Assembly (NCBI GenBank): GCA_027485675.1
Contig: JAIXQP010000037.1
Coordinates: 62,001 to 126,000 of the forward strand
From: Terriglobales bacterium
Lineage (GTDB): Bacteria; Acidobacteriota; Terriglobia; Bryobacterales; Bryobacteraceae
DNA: 64,000 bases
Direction: 5' to 3'
Below are positions 17,239 to 24,689 of the stretch, piece after piece (the stretch's first letter is position 1; each line of letters begins with the position of its first letter). The notes under the pieces are model-generated. The model searched no databases. It saw only the letters and a list, made by a program, of their open reading frames with translations, and was not told the origin of the DNA. Position numbers and translations under genes: made by a program.

Positions 17239-17678
17239 TTCGGGCTGCCGCGCCGGACGAGATGGAGACGGTGCGCGCCCTCTTTCGCGAATACCAGCAG
17301 CACCTCGGCATCGACCTCTGCTTCCAGAGTTTTGAGGAGGAGCTGGCCGGCTTGCCGGGGAAGTATACCGGCATCTGGTTCGCGGAGGTCGCTGGCGAAC
17401 TCGCGGGCGTCGTAGCTCTGCGCCCGTGCGGCGAAGGAGTCGGCGAGATGAAGCGGCTCTATGTGCGTCCGGCCTTCCAGGGCCGCGGTCTCGGCAAAGC
17501 GCTGGCGGAAACCGTGGTTGCCGCCTGCCGCGAAGCAGGCCATGACGCCCTGCGTCTCGACACCCTCCCCAGCATGGCTTCTGCCATCGCGCTCTACCGC
17601 GCCATGGGGTTCCACGACATCGAACCCTACACCGTCAACCCCGTCCCCGGCGCCCTCTTTCTGGAGTTGACCCTTTAA
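17235..17678 (+). CDS. GNAT family N-acetyltransferase
   Basis: This 147-residue protein is a single GNAT domain. The acetyl-CoA-binding motif A is clear as MKRLYVRPAFQGRGLGKALA (R/Q-x-x-G-x-G/A type, near residue 75). Motif B follows with AGHDALRLDT and the family end strand ALYRAMGFHDIEPY. Members transfer an acetyl group to an amine on small molecules or protein N-termini. The ATG overlaps the amidohydrolase stop by 4 bases, so the two are translationally coupled. An enzyme that acetylates D-amino compounds next to one that deacylates them would make sense but is only inference. The tail overlaps the convergent Uma2 gene by 4 bases. Confidence 0.85.
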   Translation: MIRAAAPDEMETVRALFREYQQHLGIDLCFQSFEEELAGLPGKYTGIWFAEVAGELAGVVALRPCGEGVGEMKRLYVRPAFQGRGLGKALAETVVAACREAGHDALRLDTLPSMASAIALYRAMGFHDIEPYTVNPVPGALFLELTL

Positions 17679-18247
17679 CTGGTCCAGTCGATCCGCCGGT
17701 AGAGGTCGGCCAACCGGATGTCGATCGCCAAATGTCTGAGCGGGATCACCGCCTCCATCCCTTCGACGATCACGGACTTCCAACCGCCGTCCTGACGATA
17801 CCAGTATTGGACAGCCGCCTTGTCTTGGGAGAGAAACAGAATCTCTTTGAGCGAAGTCACTTGCTGATAGGCGGGCAGCTTTTCTCGAAGATCGTAGTCC
17901 TCCGTAGACGGGGAGAGAACCTCGACAACGACGATCGGGTTGTCGAGAACCAGTTTCCTCCGCTCTACAAAGTTCGGTTGCCCGCACACAACCATCGCAT
18001 CGGGATAGCTCGAGATGTCCGCGGCTGCCATACGCAACAGAAAGGCGTCCCCGTATACGCGGCAGTCCCGATCCAGTAGCGCCGTATCGAGAATGCGGAC
18101 GATGGCCGCGCATAACAGCGCGTGCCGTTCGCTGCCCCCCGCCATCATTTCGATGTGGCCGCGAATATACTCATGCCGGAACGGAGACTGCTGCTCCCGT
18201 TCGAGGAACTCATCATGGGTAAAGCGCGGTACGGCAGAAGCAGCCAT
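17675..18247 (-). CDS. Uma2 family (DUF820) restriction-endonuclease-like protein
   Basis: The 190-residue protein matches the Uma2/DUF820 family with a PD-(D/E)xK nuclease core. Conserved pieces are the start FTHDEFLEREQQSPFRHEYI, the acidic SSYPDAMVVCG, the strand VVVEVLSPSTEDYDLREKLP with the catalytic Glu and following Lys, and a final strand block. The family is hugely expanded in cyanobacteria and present in acidobacteria; its physiological role is not known. A TAGAAT box (18259 to 18254) ends 6 bases before ATG 18247 and lies in the 3' end of the sulfatase gene, so it may have its own near-leaderless promoter. Confidence 0.85.
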   Translation of the reverse strand: MAASAVPRFTHDEFLEREQQSPFRHEYIRGHIEMMAGGSERHALLCAAIVRILDTALLDRDCRVYGDAFLLRMAAADISSYPDAMVVCGQPNFVERRKLVLDNPIVVVEVLSPSTEDYDLREKLPAYQQVTSLKEILFLSQDKAAVQYWYRQDGGWKSVIVEGMEAVIPLRHLAIDIRLADLYRRIDWTS

Positions 18248-18256
18248 GTCCCAATT

Positions 18257-19669
18257 CTACCGGCTCCGCCCCTGCCGCTGCCAGGTCGCTAACTGATCCT
18301 TCAACCGCGCCACCACCGCCGGCTGCTCCGCATACAAGTTATGCTCCTCCCGCGGATCGGACAGCAAATGATACAGCTCCCCCTCCGGCTCCCCCGGCCC
18401 CGGCACTACCTTCGCCGGCGCCGTAAACCCACCCGAACCCCGGCCCAGCACCAGCTTCCACTCCCGGTCCCGGATGGCGAATAGCCCCGTCCCCGAGTGA
18501 TGCACCACCGCCGTCCGCCCCTTCGCCAGCGCCTGCCCCTGCAGCGCCGGAGCAAACGAGATACTATCCTCCGCCACGCCCGGCGCCAACTGCGCCCCGG
18601 TCAACTCCGCCACCGTCGCAAACAAGTCTGTCAGGCAGACCAACTGCGAAGATACGCTATTAGCCGCAATCCGCCCCGGCCAATGCGCGATAAACGGCAC
18701 CCGGTGGCCGCCCTCCTGCACATCGGACTTCTGCCCCCGCCAGGTCCCGTTCGCGAGATGTCCCGCCGCCTCCTTGGCATCGCGCGGCTCCCACGGCGAG
18801 CCGTTGTCGCTCGTCACAATCAGCAGCGTATTCGTTCCCGCCACGGCATCGGCAAAGCGCCCAATCGCAGCATCCACCTCGCCCACAAAGTCACCGTACA
18901 GCCCGGCCTTGGACTTCCCCTGGAACGGCTTCGACGGAACCCACGGCGTATGCGGCGCCGGCAACGGAATATAGGCAAAGAACGGCTTCGCCGACTTCGC
19001 CGCGCTCCGCAGAAACTGCTCCGCCCGCTCCGTAATCTTCGGCAGCACGTCCTCCATCTGGAAGCTCGGCGACCGCGGCCCCCCGCGCCAGAAAGGCCCC
19101 CGCTTCACTTCGCCGTTATCCCCAATCGAAGCCGTCGGCGCCTCCAGCGCCCGGTTATTCTCAAGGAACACATACGGAGGCATATCGAGCGACGCCGGAA
19201 TGCCAAAGTACTCCGTAAACCCATACTGCACCGGCCCCGGCGAAAACGGCTTAGCAAAGTCGACCTTCTCCTCCGTGCCCAATCCCAGGTGCCACTTGCC
19301 GAAGCCGCCCGTGCGGTAACCCTGCGCCAGCAGCAGCGCCGCCAGCGTCGTCCGTCCCGGTTCAATCAACGCCGGCGAATAGCCATTCAAGACGCCTTGC
19401 TTCAATGGGCTCCGCCAGCAGTAGCGCCCCGTCAACAGGCCATAGCGCGTCGGCGTGCAGACCCCCGAAGGCGAATGCGCGTCGACAAACCGCATCCCCT
19501 CCCGCGCCAAGCGGTCCAGCCGCGGCGTCGCCACCTTCGCCGCCGGAAAGAAAGCCCCTACGTCCCCGAAGCCCAAGTCATCACACAACACAATCACGAC
19601 ATTCGGCTTGGTTGGCGCGGCCGCGAAAGCGCTAGCGGCCAAAGAAGCGTTGAAGATCCGGCGAGTCAC
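18257..19669 (-). CDS. Sulfatase (formylglycine-dependent arylsulfatase family), exported
   Basis: The 470-residue protein begins with an Arg-Arg start and hydrophobic stretch (MTRRIFNASLAASAFAAA). The core begins NVVIVLCDDLGFGD with the metal-binding DD (30-31). The activation motif is C71-T-P-T-R75 in GVCTPTRYGLLTGRY, so the Cys would be turned into formylglycine. Later metal and phosphate-site residues appear in KWHLG, YIPLPAPHTP and VTSDNG. It should remove sulfate esters from glycans or small molecules in the periplasm. No sulfatase-maturing enzyme is seen nearby. The start is GTG 19669, 6 bases after TACAAT on the minus strand. It is divergent from the 2-hydroxyacid dehydrogenase gene, with 23 bases between the chosen starts. 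Confidence 0.9.
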   Translation of the reverse strand: MTRRIFNASLAASAFAAAPTKPNVVIVLCDDLGFGDVGAFFPAAKVATPRLDRLAREGMRFVDAHSPSGVCTPTRYGLLTGRYCWRSPLKQGVLNGYSPALIEPGRTTLAALLLAQGYRTGGFGKWHLGLGTEEKVDFAKPFSPGPVQYGFTEYFGIPASLDMPPYVFLENNRALEAPTASIGDNGEVKRGPFWRGGPRSPSFQMEDVLPKITERAEQFLRSAAKSAKPFFAYIPLPAPHTPWVPSKPFQGKSKAGLYGDFVGEVDAAIGRFADAVAGTNTLLIVTSDNGSPWEPRDAKEAAGHLANGTWRGQKSDVQEGGHRVPFIAHWPGRIAANSVSSQLVCLTDLFATVAELTGAQLAPGVAEDSISFAPALQGQALAKGRTAVVHHSGTGLFAIRDREWKLVLGRGSGGFTAPAKVVPGPGEPEGELYHLLSDPREEHNLYAEQPAVVARLKDQLATWQRQGRSR

Positions 19670-19674
19670 CCCGA

Positions 19675-19681
19675 TATTGTA
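19675..19681. promoter_or_regulatory. Palindromic bidirectional -10 element between sulfatase and dehydrogenase genes
   Basis: The stretch ATATTGTAT reads TACAAT on the minus strand (19681 to 19676), 6 bases before GTG 19669, and TATTGT on the plus strand (19675-19680), 12 bases before ATG 19693. One AT-rich core could serve both divergent genes. Confidence 0.45.
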
Positions 19682-19692
19682 TGCTTCTCAGA

Positions 19693-20709
19693 ATGCAACC
19701 GTTCCGTGTCGGGGTCACCCCGGACTTCTACATCGACGCCAAAGGGCGCTTTGAACACGTCGTCCAGGCCAAGTTCGCCGTACCCAATCTCGAATGGGAA
19801 CCCATGCCCGAGATGCCCGGCAACCACGCCACCCCGGAGGTGCTCAACCGCTACGATGCCGTCTTCGCGCTCTCGACAAAGATCGACGCCGCCAGCCTCC
19901 AAGGCGTCGACCGCCTCGCCATCGTCGCCCGTTGGGGCGTCGGCTACGATCGCATCGACACCGAAGCGCTCACCGCCGCCGACGTTGTCCTCGCCATCAC
20001 GCCCAACGCCGTCCGCACCCCCGTCGCCGAGGCCATCCTCACCCTCGCGCTCGCCCTCGCCAAGAACCTGCTGACCCAGGACCGCATCACCCGCCAAGGC
20101 AAGTGGCGCGGCGACCTCCCCCGCCTCGGCCGCAACCTCCGCGGCCAGGTGCTCGGCTCCATCGGCTGCGGCAACATCGGCCGCGAACTCTTCCGCCTCG
20201 CCCAGCCCTTCGGCTTCTCCCGCCTGCTCGCCCACGATCCCTACGTCGATGCCGTCGAAGGCGTCGAAATGGTCGACATCGAAACCGTCTGCCGCGAAAG
20301 CGATTTCGTCTGCGTCAATACGTTTCTGAACGAATCCACCCGCGGCCTCGTCAACGAGCGCCTCTTCCGCCTGATGAAGCCCACGGCCAACTTCATCAAC
20401 ACCGCCCGTGGCCCCATCGTCGACGAAGCCGCGCTCATCAAAGCCCTCCAGCAAGGCTGGATCGCCGGCGCCGGCATCGACGTCTTCGAGCAGGAGCCGC
20501 CGCGCCCCGATCATCCGCTCTTTGCGATGGAGAACGTCATCGTCACCCCCCACGGCCTCCCGTGGACCGAAGAGATCGCCCGCGATAACGGCCTCGAAGC
20601 CTGCGACAACATCCTTTCCGTCTTCCGTGGCCACGCGCCCGGCGGCGTCGTCAACCGCGCGGTTCTCAACCGCGCCGGATTCCAATCTAAATTGCAGAGG
20701 TATCAATGA
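19693..20709 (+). CDS. D-isomer-specific 2-hydroxyacid dehydrogenase
   Basis: The protein has 338 residues from ATG 19693; an in-frame ATG at 19681 would leave no room for a promoter and adds only MLLR. The NAD-binding fold shows GSIGCGNIGRELFRLA (G-x-G-x2-G). The catalytic set is visible as Arg near VARWGVG, Glu in DVFEQEPP and His in VTPHGLPW; NTARGPIVDE is the usual signature. It interconverts a 2-oxoacid and a D-2-hydroxyacid with NAD(P)H (PGDH/GyaR group). The aldolase gene overlaps its stop by 4 bases, so together they probably form and cleave a sugar-acid or keto-acid intermediate. The substrate is not determined. Confidence 0.87.
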   Translation: MQPFRVGVTPDFYIDAKGRFEHVVQAKFAVPNLEWEPMPEMPGNHATPEVLNRYDAVFALSTKIDAASLQGVDRLAIVARWGVGYDRIDTEALTAADVVLAITPNAVRTPVAEAILTLALALAKNLLTQDRITRQGKWRGDLPRLGRNLRGQVLGSIGCGNIGRELFRLAQPFGFSRLLAHDPYVDAVEGVEMVDIETVCRESDFVCVNTFLNESTRGLVNERLFRLMKPTANFINTARGPIVDEAALIKALQQGWIAGAGIDVFEQEPPRPDHPLFAMENVIVTPHGLPWTEEIARDNGLEACDNILSVFRGHAPGGVVNRAVLNRAGFQSKLQRYQ

Positions 20710-21488
20710 AACCGAATCGTATGCAGCAGGCTCTCGCCGAACGCGGCTCCGCCGTCGGCACCATGATCATGGAGTTCGGCACCCGCGGCGTCGCTAAGAT
20801 CCTGGCCACCACCCCGGTCGACTTCGTCATGATCGACATGGAGCATACCGGTTTCGACACGAGCCACATCGCCGATCTCTGCGCCTGGTTCAAGGCCACC
20901 GACATCGCCCCGTTCGTGCGCATCCCGCAGAATCTCTACCATTTCTGCGCCCGCACCCTCGACGCCGGCGCCCTCGGCATCATGGTCGCCAATGTTGAAA
21001 ACGCGGAACAGGCCAAGGCCATCGTCGACGCCTGCAAGTACGCCCCCATGGGCAAGCGCGGCATCGCCCTCGGCACCGCCCATTCCGACTACCTGGTGCC
21101 GGACCCGGTCAGCTTCTTCGAACGCGCCAACCGGAACACGACCGTCATCACGATGATCGAATCCCCCTCGGGCCTTGCGAATCTCGACGCCATCGCCAGC
21201 ACCCCCGGCGTCGACGTCCTCTGGGTCGGCCACTACGACCTGTCGAGCGCCATGGGCATCCCCGGCGAGTTCCAGCACCCTGAATTCCTCGGCGCCCTGG
21301 CGAACGTGGTCGCCGCCGCCGCGCGTCATGGCAAGGTCGCCGCCATCCAGCCCGGCAACGCCGAGCAAGCCAAGCAGTGGCACGGCATCGGCTTCCGGAT
21401 CCTGAGCTGGAGCGTCGATTTGGCCATCTATCGCAACGCTGTGAACTCCGGTGTCACGGAGTTAAAAAATCTGCTCGGGCCCTTGTAA
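20706..21488 (+). CDS. HpcH/HpaI family aldolase (2-oxo-acid aldolase)
   Basis: The 260-residue protein is a metal-dependent class II aldolase of the HpaI/GarL type: GTMIMEFGTRGVAKIL, the metal and substrate segment VMIDMEHTGFD (about 40-50), VRIPQN, LGIMVANVENAEQA with the conserved Glu, a GKRG loop, ITMIESPSGL and the closing VLWVGHYDLSSAMG. Such enzymes cleave 2-keto-3-deoxy-sugar acids or 4-hydroxy-2-oxo acids to pyruvate plus an aldehyde. The ATG overlaps the stop of the 2-hydroxyacid dehydrogenase (ATGA). The pair suggests catabolism of a sugar acid released by the divergent sulfatase or other glycan enzymes, by inference only. Confidence 0.87.
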   Translation: MKPNRMQQALAERGSAVGTMIMEFGTRGVAKILATTPVDFVMIDMEHTGFDTSHIADLCAWFKATDIAPFVRIPQNLYHFCARTLDAGALGIMVANVENAEQAKAIVDACKYAPMGKRGIALGTAHSDYLVPDPVSFFERANRNTTVITMIESPSGLANLDAIASTPGVDVLWVGHYDLSSAMGIPGEFQHPEFLGALANVVAAAARHGKVAAIQPGNAEQAKQWHGIGFRILSWSVDLAIYRNAVNSGVTELKNLLGPL

Positions 21489-21518
21489 TCGGCAGTGGCA
21501 TCAGGCAGAATCTCCCTG

Positions 21519-22016
21519 ATGCCACTTTCGCCTTCTCTTCTCCAGGAACTCGAATCGGAATTGCCCTCGCTCCGCCGCTGTTTGGAGCGCCTCCCGGCCG
21601 GCCAATTTGACTATAAGCCCCACCCCAAGTCGATGACGCTGGGCGAGCTCGCCACCCATCTCGCGCAGATGGCCACTTGGGGCGCCACCACCATCAACAC
21701 GACGGAGCTCGACCTCTCCGGCGGCTTCGAGCAGCCCAAGCCCCAGACGACCGCCGAACTCCTGGCCCTGCTGGACGCCGGTGCCGAGGCCTTCCGCGCC
21801 GCGCTCGGCCGGGTCACCGACGAGGAGCTGATGCAGGTCTGGACGCTCAAGGGCCCAGGAGGCAAGATCTTTCTCTCCCTCCCGCGCATCGCCGTCCTGC
21901 GGGGCATGGTGATGAACCACCTCGCCCACCACCGCGGCCAGTTGACCGTCTACATGCGGCTCCTCGACATCCCGGTGCCTTCCATTTACGGCCCCACGGC
22001 CGACGAGGCCAACTAG
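21519..22016 (+). CDS. DinB family protein
   Basis: The 165-residue protein is a four-helix DinB/YfiT-like domain. The family metal ligands fit H47 (ELATHLAQM) and H134/H138 (MNHLAHHRGQL), a classic DinB triad. DinB-fold proteins include mycothiol- or bacillithiol-dependent transferases and many of unknown role. ATG 21519 is chosen over GTG 21495 because the conserved domain begins right after it and CAGAAT ends 7 bases upstream, like other short-leader starts here. The VOC-domain gene follows after one base, so the two are probably co-transcribed. Confidence 0.85.
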   Translation: MPLSPSLLQELESELPSLRRCLERLPAGQFDYKPHPKSMTLGELATHLAQMATWGATTINTTELDLSGGFEQPKPQTTAELLALLDAGAEAFRAALGRVTDEELMQVWTLKGPGGKIFLSLPRIAVLRGMVMNHLAHHRGQLTVYMRLLDIPVPSIYGPTADEAN

Positions 22017-22017
22017 C

Positions 22018-22761
22018 ATGACCCCCGGCGCCCCCTGCTGGTTCGAACTCGCTACGTCAGACCGCGACCGCGCGAAGGCCTTTTACGCCAAACTCTTCGG
22101 TTGGTCCGCCCGCGAGGACCAACCCGACTACACCATCTTTCAACTCGAAGGAAAGCCGGTAGCCGCCGCCTATACGGCCTCGCCCGCAGAGCCCGTCCGC
22201 TGGATCATCTATTTCTCTGTCGCCGATGCCACCCTCGCCGCTGCCGCCGTCGAACGCCTCGGCGGTACCGTCCGGAAAGGTCCCTTCGCCTACGCCGACG
22301 CCGGGCGCATGGTCATCGCCGCCGATCCGCGGGGAGCGGAGTTTGTCCTCTGGGAAGCCGGAACGGTTACGGGGGTCGAGCGGATTCAGGAGCCCAACAC
22401 CGTTCTCTGGGTCGAACTCGCCACCCGCGACATCGCCCGGGCGGCCGCGTTCTACTCCGCGCTCCTCGGCTGGACCACCAAGGAACACCCCGGCGCCCCC
22501 GGCGCCTATCAGATCTTCTCCGCCGGCGGCCGCGATTGGGGCGGTCTTCTGGAGATGGACGCCGAGTGGGGCGATCGTCCCCCGTTCTGGAGCTTCTACG
22601 TCTGGTCCCCGGACACCGACGCCCACACCGAACAGGCGAAGGAACTAGGCAGCCGCATCTTCGTCCCGCCCTTCGACGCTCCCGGCGTCGGCCGCCTCGC
22701 CATGCTCAGCGACCCTACCGGCGCCCGCTTTTCCTTGCTTAAGCCTTCGCCCGCGGCCTGA
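22018..22761 (+). CDS. VOC family protein with two glyoxalase-like domains
   Basis: The 247-residue protein contains two tandem VOC domains of about 120 residues. Each begins with a near-identical phrase: CWFELATSDRDRAKAFYAKLFGW (split here as CWFELATSDRDRAKAFYA and its GW end) and LWVELATRDIARAAAFYSAL. Each ends in a beta-strand with an acidic metal-ligand position, such as GAEFVLWEA and GARFSLLKPS. The fold is used by glyoxalase I, dioxygenases and antibiotic-binding proteins; two-domain members of this kind are mostly uncharacterised. The gene starts one base after the DinB stop. Its last 23 bases overlap the convergent transporter gene. Confidence 0.85.
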   Translation: MTPGAPCWFELATSDRDRAKAFYAKLFGWSAREDQPDYTIFQLEGKPVAAAYTASPAEPVRWIIYFSVADATLAAAAVERLGGTVRKGPFAYADAGRMVIAADPRGAEFVLWEAGTVTGVERIQEPNTVLWVELATRDIARAAAFYSALLGWTTKEHPGAPGAYQIFSAGGRDWGGLLEMDAEWGDRPPFWSFYVWSPDTDAHTEQAKELGSRIFVPPFDAPGVGRLAMLSDPTGARFSLLKPSPAA

Positions 22762-23947
22762 AGAAGGCCACGAACAGCAGCGCGCACAGCACCGTCAACC
22801 CCAGCGGCACGAGAAAGATCTTCGAGTAATCGACCGTCCGCAATCCGCTGGCGTCCACGATCGTGAACATGTCGCTCACAAAGCCAGCAAACCAGCTGCC
22901 CACCACCATGCCCGCCCCCAGCAGCACGAACGTGATCAGGCCCTGCGCCGAAGCCCGGTTCTCCGGCTCCGCGGCCTGATCGACGTAGATGTAGGAGGCC
23001 GTGAAGAAACAGACATAGCAAAGGCCGTGCAGCGTCAGCGATGCCAGAATCAGCCACAGCGGCCCGCCCAGCGCAAACACCGCATACCGGATCGGCCACG
23101 CCAGAATGCCCACCATCATCGTCCCCCGGATGCCCCAACGCTTCAGCATCCACGGCAAACCCACCATCGTGCCAATCTCCGCCGCCTGCGCCAGCGCCAT
23201 CCACGCCGGCGCCGAACCCGGCGCAATCCCCACCGCGTACAGGAACGGCCCCGTCAGCACGAAATAGAACATCAGCTCCGTCGCCACCACAAACGCAATC
23301 CCCAGAAACACCGCAAACTCCGGATCCTTCAGCATCTTCAACGCCGAAAGAAACGCCCACGGCGACCCGCTCTTTTGCGCGGGCGGCGTATGCGGCAGCA
23401 CCAGGCAGAACAAGCCCAGAATCACCGACAATCCCGCGCCCAGCCACATCCCGTCAAACCCCCGAAACTGGCCGAGCAACATTGGCGCGCCTTCCCGCAG
23501 GCCCACGCCCAGCAGCAGCCCCACCACAATCCACCCGATCGTCCCCCACACCCGCACCAGGCCGAACTCGCCCTCGGCCTCCGGCATATGGTGGAAGCAG
23601 ATCGAGTTCGTCAACGCCAACGTCGGGCCGTAGAGGAGCGACCAGATCAGCATCCATACCCACACCCCGTCATAGTTTGTCGCCGAAGCGACCACGTACA
23701 ACGGAATCGCCCCCAACAGATGCAACGCCGCCAGCAGCTTCTCGGTCGAAAAGTACCGGTCGGCCAGTTGCCCGGCAAAGAACGGCGCCACCATGCAGCC
23801 AATCGGCAGCAGCGCGTAAATCGCCCCCACCTGTCCATCAGTGAACTTCAGAACCGAGCCGAGATAGGCCGAGAAGTCTGGATACCAGGCTCCCCAAACC
23901 ATGTACTCGAGCAACATCATGACGCTGAGGCGGAATCGTATCGACAT
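22739..23947 (-). CDS. Nucleoside:H+ symporter family (MFS) transporter
   Basis: The 402-residue integral membrane protein has about 12 hydrophobic helices. The start MLLEYMVWGAWYPDFSAYLG and the loop FAGQLADRYFSTEKLLA between helices 2 and 3 are typical of the NupG/XapB-like nucleoside symporter branch of the major facilitator superfamily. In Planctomycetes and Acidobacteria such proteins often sit with sugar-use genes, and their real substrates are unproven. The start overlaps the 3' end of the ferritin-like gene by 31 bases, and the tail overlaps the convergent VOC gene by 23 bases. Confidence 0.82.
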   Translation of the reverse strand: MSIRFRLSVMMLLEYMVWGAWYPDFSAYLGSVLKFTDGQVGAIYALLPIGCMVAPFFAGQLADRYFSTEKLLAALHLLGAIPLYVVASATNYDGVWVWMLIWSLLYGPTLALTNSICFHHMPEAEGEFGLVRVWGTIGWIVVGLLLGVGLREGAPMLLGQFRGFDGMWLGAGLSVILGLFCLVLPHTPPAQKSGSPWAFLSALKMLKDPEFAVFLGIAFVVATELMFYFVLTGPFLYAVGIAPGSAPAWMALAQAAEIGTMVGLPWMLKRWGIRGTMMVGILAWPIRYAVFALGGPLWLILASLTLHGLCYVCFFTASYIYVDQAAEPENRASAQGLITFVLLGAGMVVGSWFAGFVSDMFTIVDASGLRTVDYSKIFLVPLGLTVLCALLFVAFFRPRAKA

Positions 23948-24600
23948 TGAAGCCTACTAGCATAACTCCTACGCTGCACCTCCAGCAGAAGCCGGTCACA
24001 TTCCTGGCAAAACGAAGCGAATGTATATCCACCCGCCGCCAACACCCGCCCATGCTGCTGCCACACCACGGCGCCAATCGCCATCTGCAGCCCCCGATGC
24101 AGCGCATGCCGCAACCCGAACCGGTCCCGCACCACCAGGCTCAGATTATGCGCCTGAAACTGCAAATGAAACGCTTCATCCTGCAGCACCCGCTCGCAAA
24201 TCGCCCGCAGCGAAGGTAAACTCGTCACCCGCCCCACCGCGGTGTAGTACGGCACCGCCACCACCTCCGCGGACACCAGCACCGCCACCTCAAACCCAAA
24301 TCCCATCGTCCGCCGCAGCCGCCGAAACGCCCCGTCCACCCAGTGCCGGCCCAGCAGCGGCTCCCCGTGCGCCCGCAGCACCTGCCCGAGCCACCGCGAA
24401 TGCCGCTGCTCCTCGGCAATCAACCCCGCCACCGCCTCCGGCAGATCCGCATCGCCCACCCGCGCGGCAAACGTCCGCGCAAACCGCAGCAAATTGCAGC
24501 CGTCGGAGCCCTCGCCCAACTGAAACTGCCGCAACGAATCACTCAACAGCCGCCGTTCGGCCTCCGGCCAGGCCGGATCCGCGGGAATCGTCAGCTCCAT
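23917..24600 (-). CDS. Ferritin-like di-iron domain protein
   Basis: The protein has 227 residues from ATG 24600. It carries two ExxH motifs (E64-x2-H67 in AEEQRH; E142-x2-H145 in DEAFHLQ) and a middle Glu (E112 in SAEVVAV), the ligand set of a ferritin-like four-helix di-iron protein, nearest to oxygenase-type members such as the AurF group. A function in oxidation of a small molecule or in peroxide/iron handling is possible; I cannot choose. An in-frame ATG at 24654 would add MSYSPSALWRLHFSRRWP, but it lies 6 bases from the operator and upstream of any sensible transcription start, so 24600 is preferred. The leader carries a small GCGCC-TTAT-GGCGC stem. Confidence 0.7.
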   Translation of the reverse strand: MELTIPADPAWPEAERRLLSDSLRQFQLGEGSDGCNLLRFARTFAARVGDADLPEAVAGLIAEEQRHSRWLGQVLRAHGEPLLGRHWVDGAFRRLRRTMGFGFEVAVLVSAEVVAVPYYTAVGRVTSLPSLRAICERVLQDEAFHLQFQAHNLSLVVRDRFGLRHALHRGLQMAIGAVVWQQHGRVLAAGGYTFASFCQECDRLLLEVQRRSYASRLQCRYDSASAS

Positions 24601-24655
24601 CGGCCAACGACGAGAAAAATGGAGGCGCCATAAGGCGCTAGGAGAATAGGACATG

Positions 24656-24689
24656 AGAATACTTTGCTATGCAAAGTACTTTCTGTCAA
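24656..24689 (-). promoter_or_regulatory. Promoter with MerR-like operator for the ferritin-like gene
   Basis: On the minus strand a perfect -35, TTGACA (24689 to 24684), is followed by an 8-base perfect inverted repeat, TACTTTGC-ATA-GCAAAGTA (24678 to 24660), which ends inside the possible -10 (AGTATT or TATTCT). The -35/-10 distance is 20-22 bases, too long for unaided polymerase. A dyad inside an overlong spacer is the layout of MerR-family promoters. No regulator gene lies nearby. Confidence 0.55.

Noticed and set aside
24602-24652. GCGCC-TTAT-GGCGC stem as a riboswitch
   Set aside because: A single 5-base stem is far too small for any known riboswitch and could be chance in GC-rich DNA.
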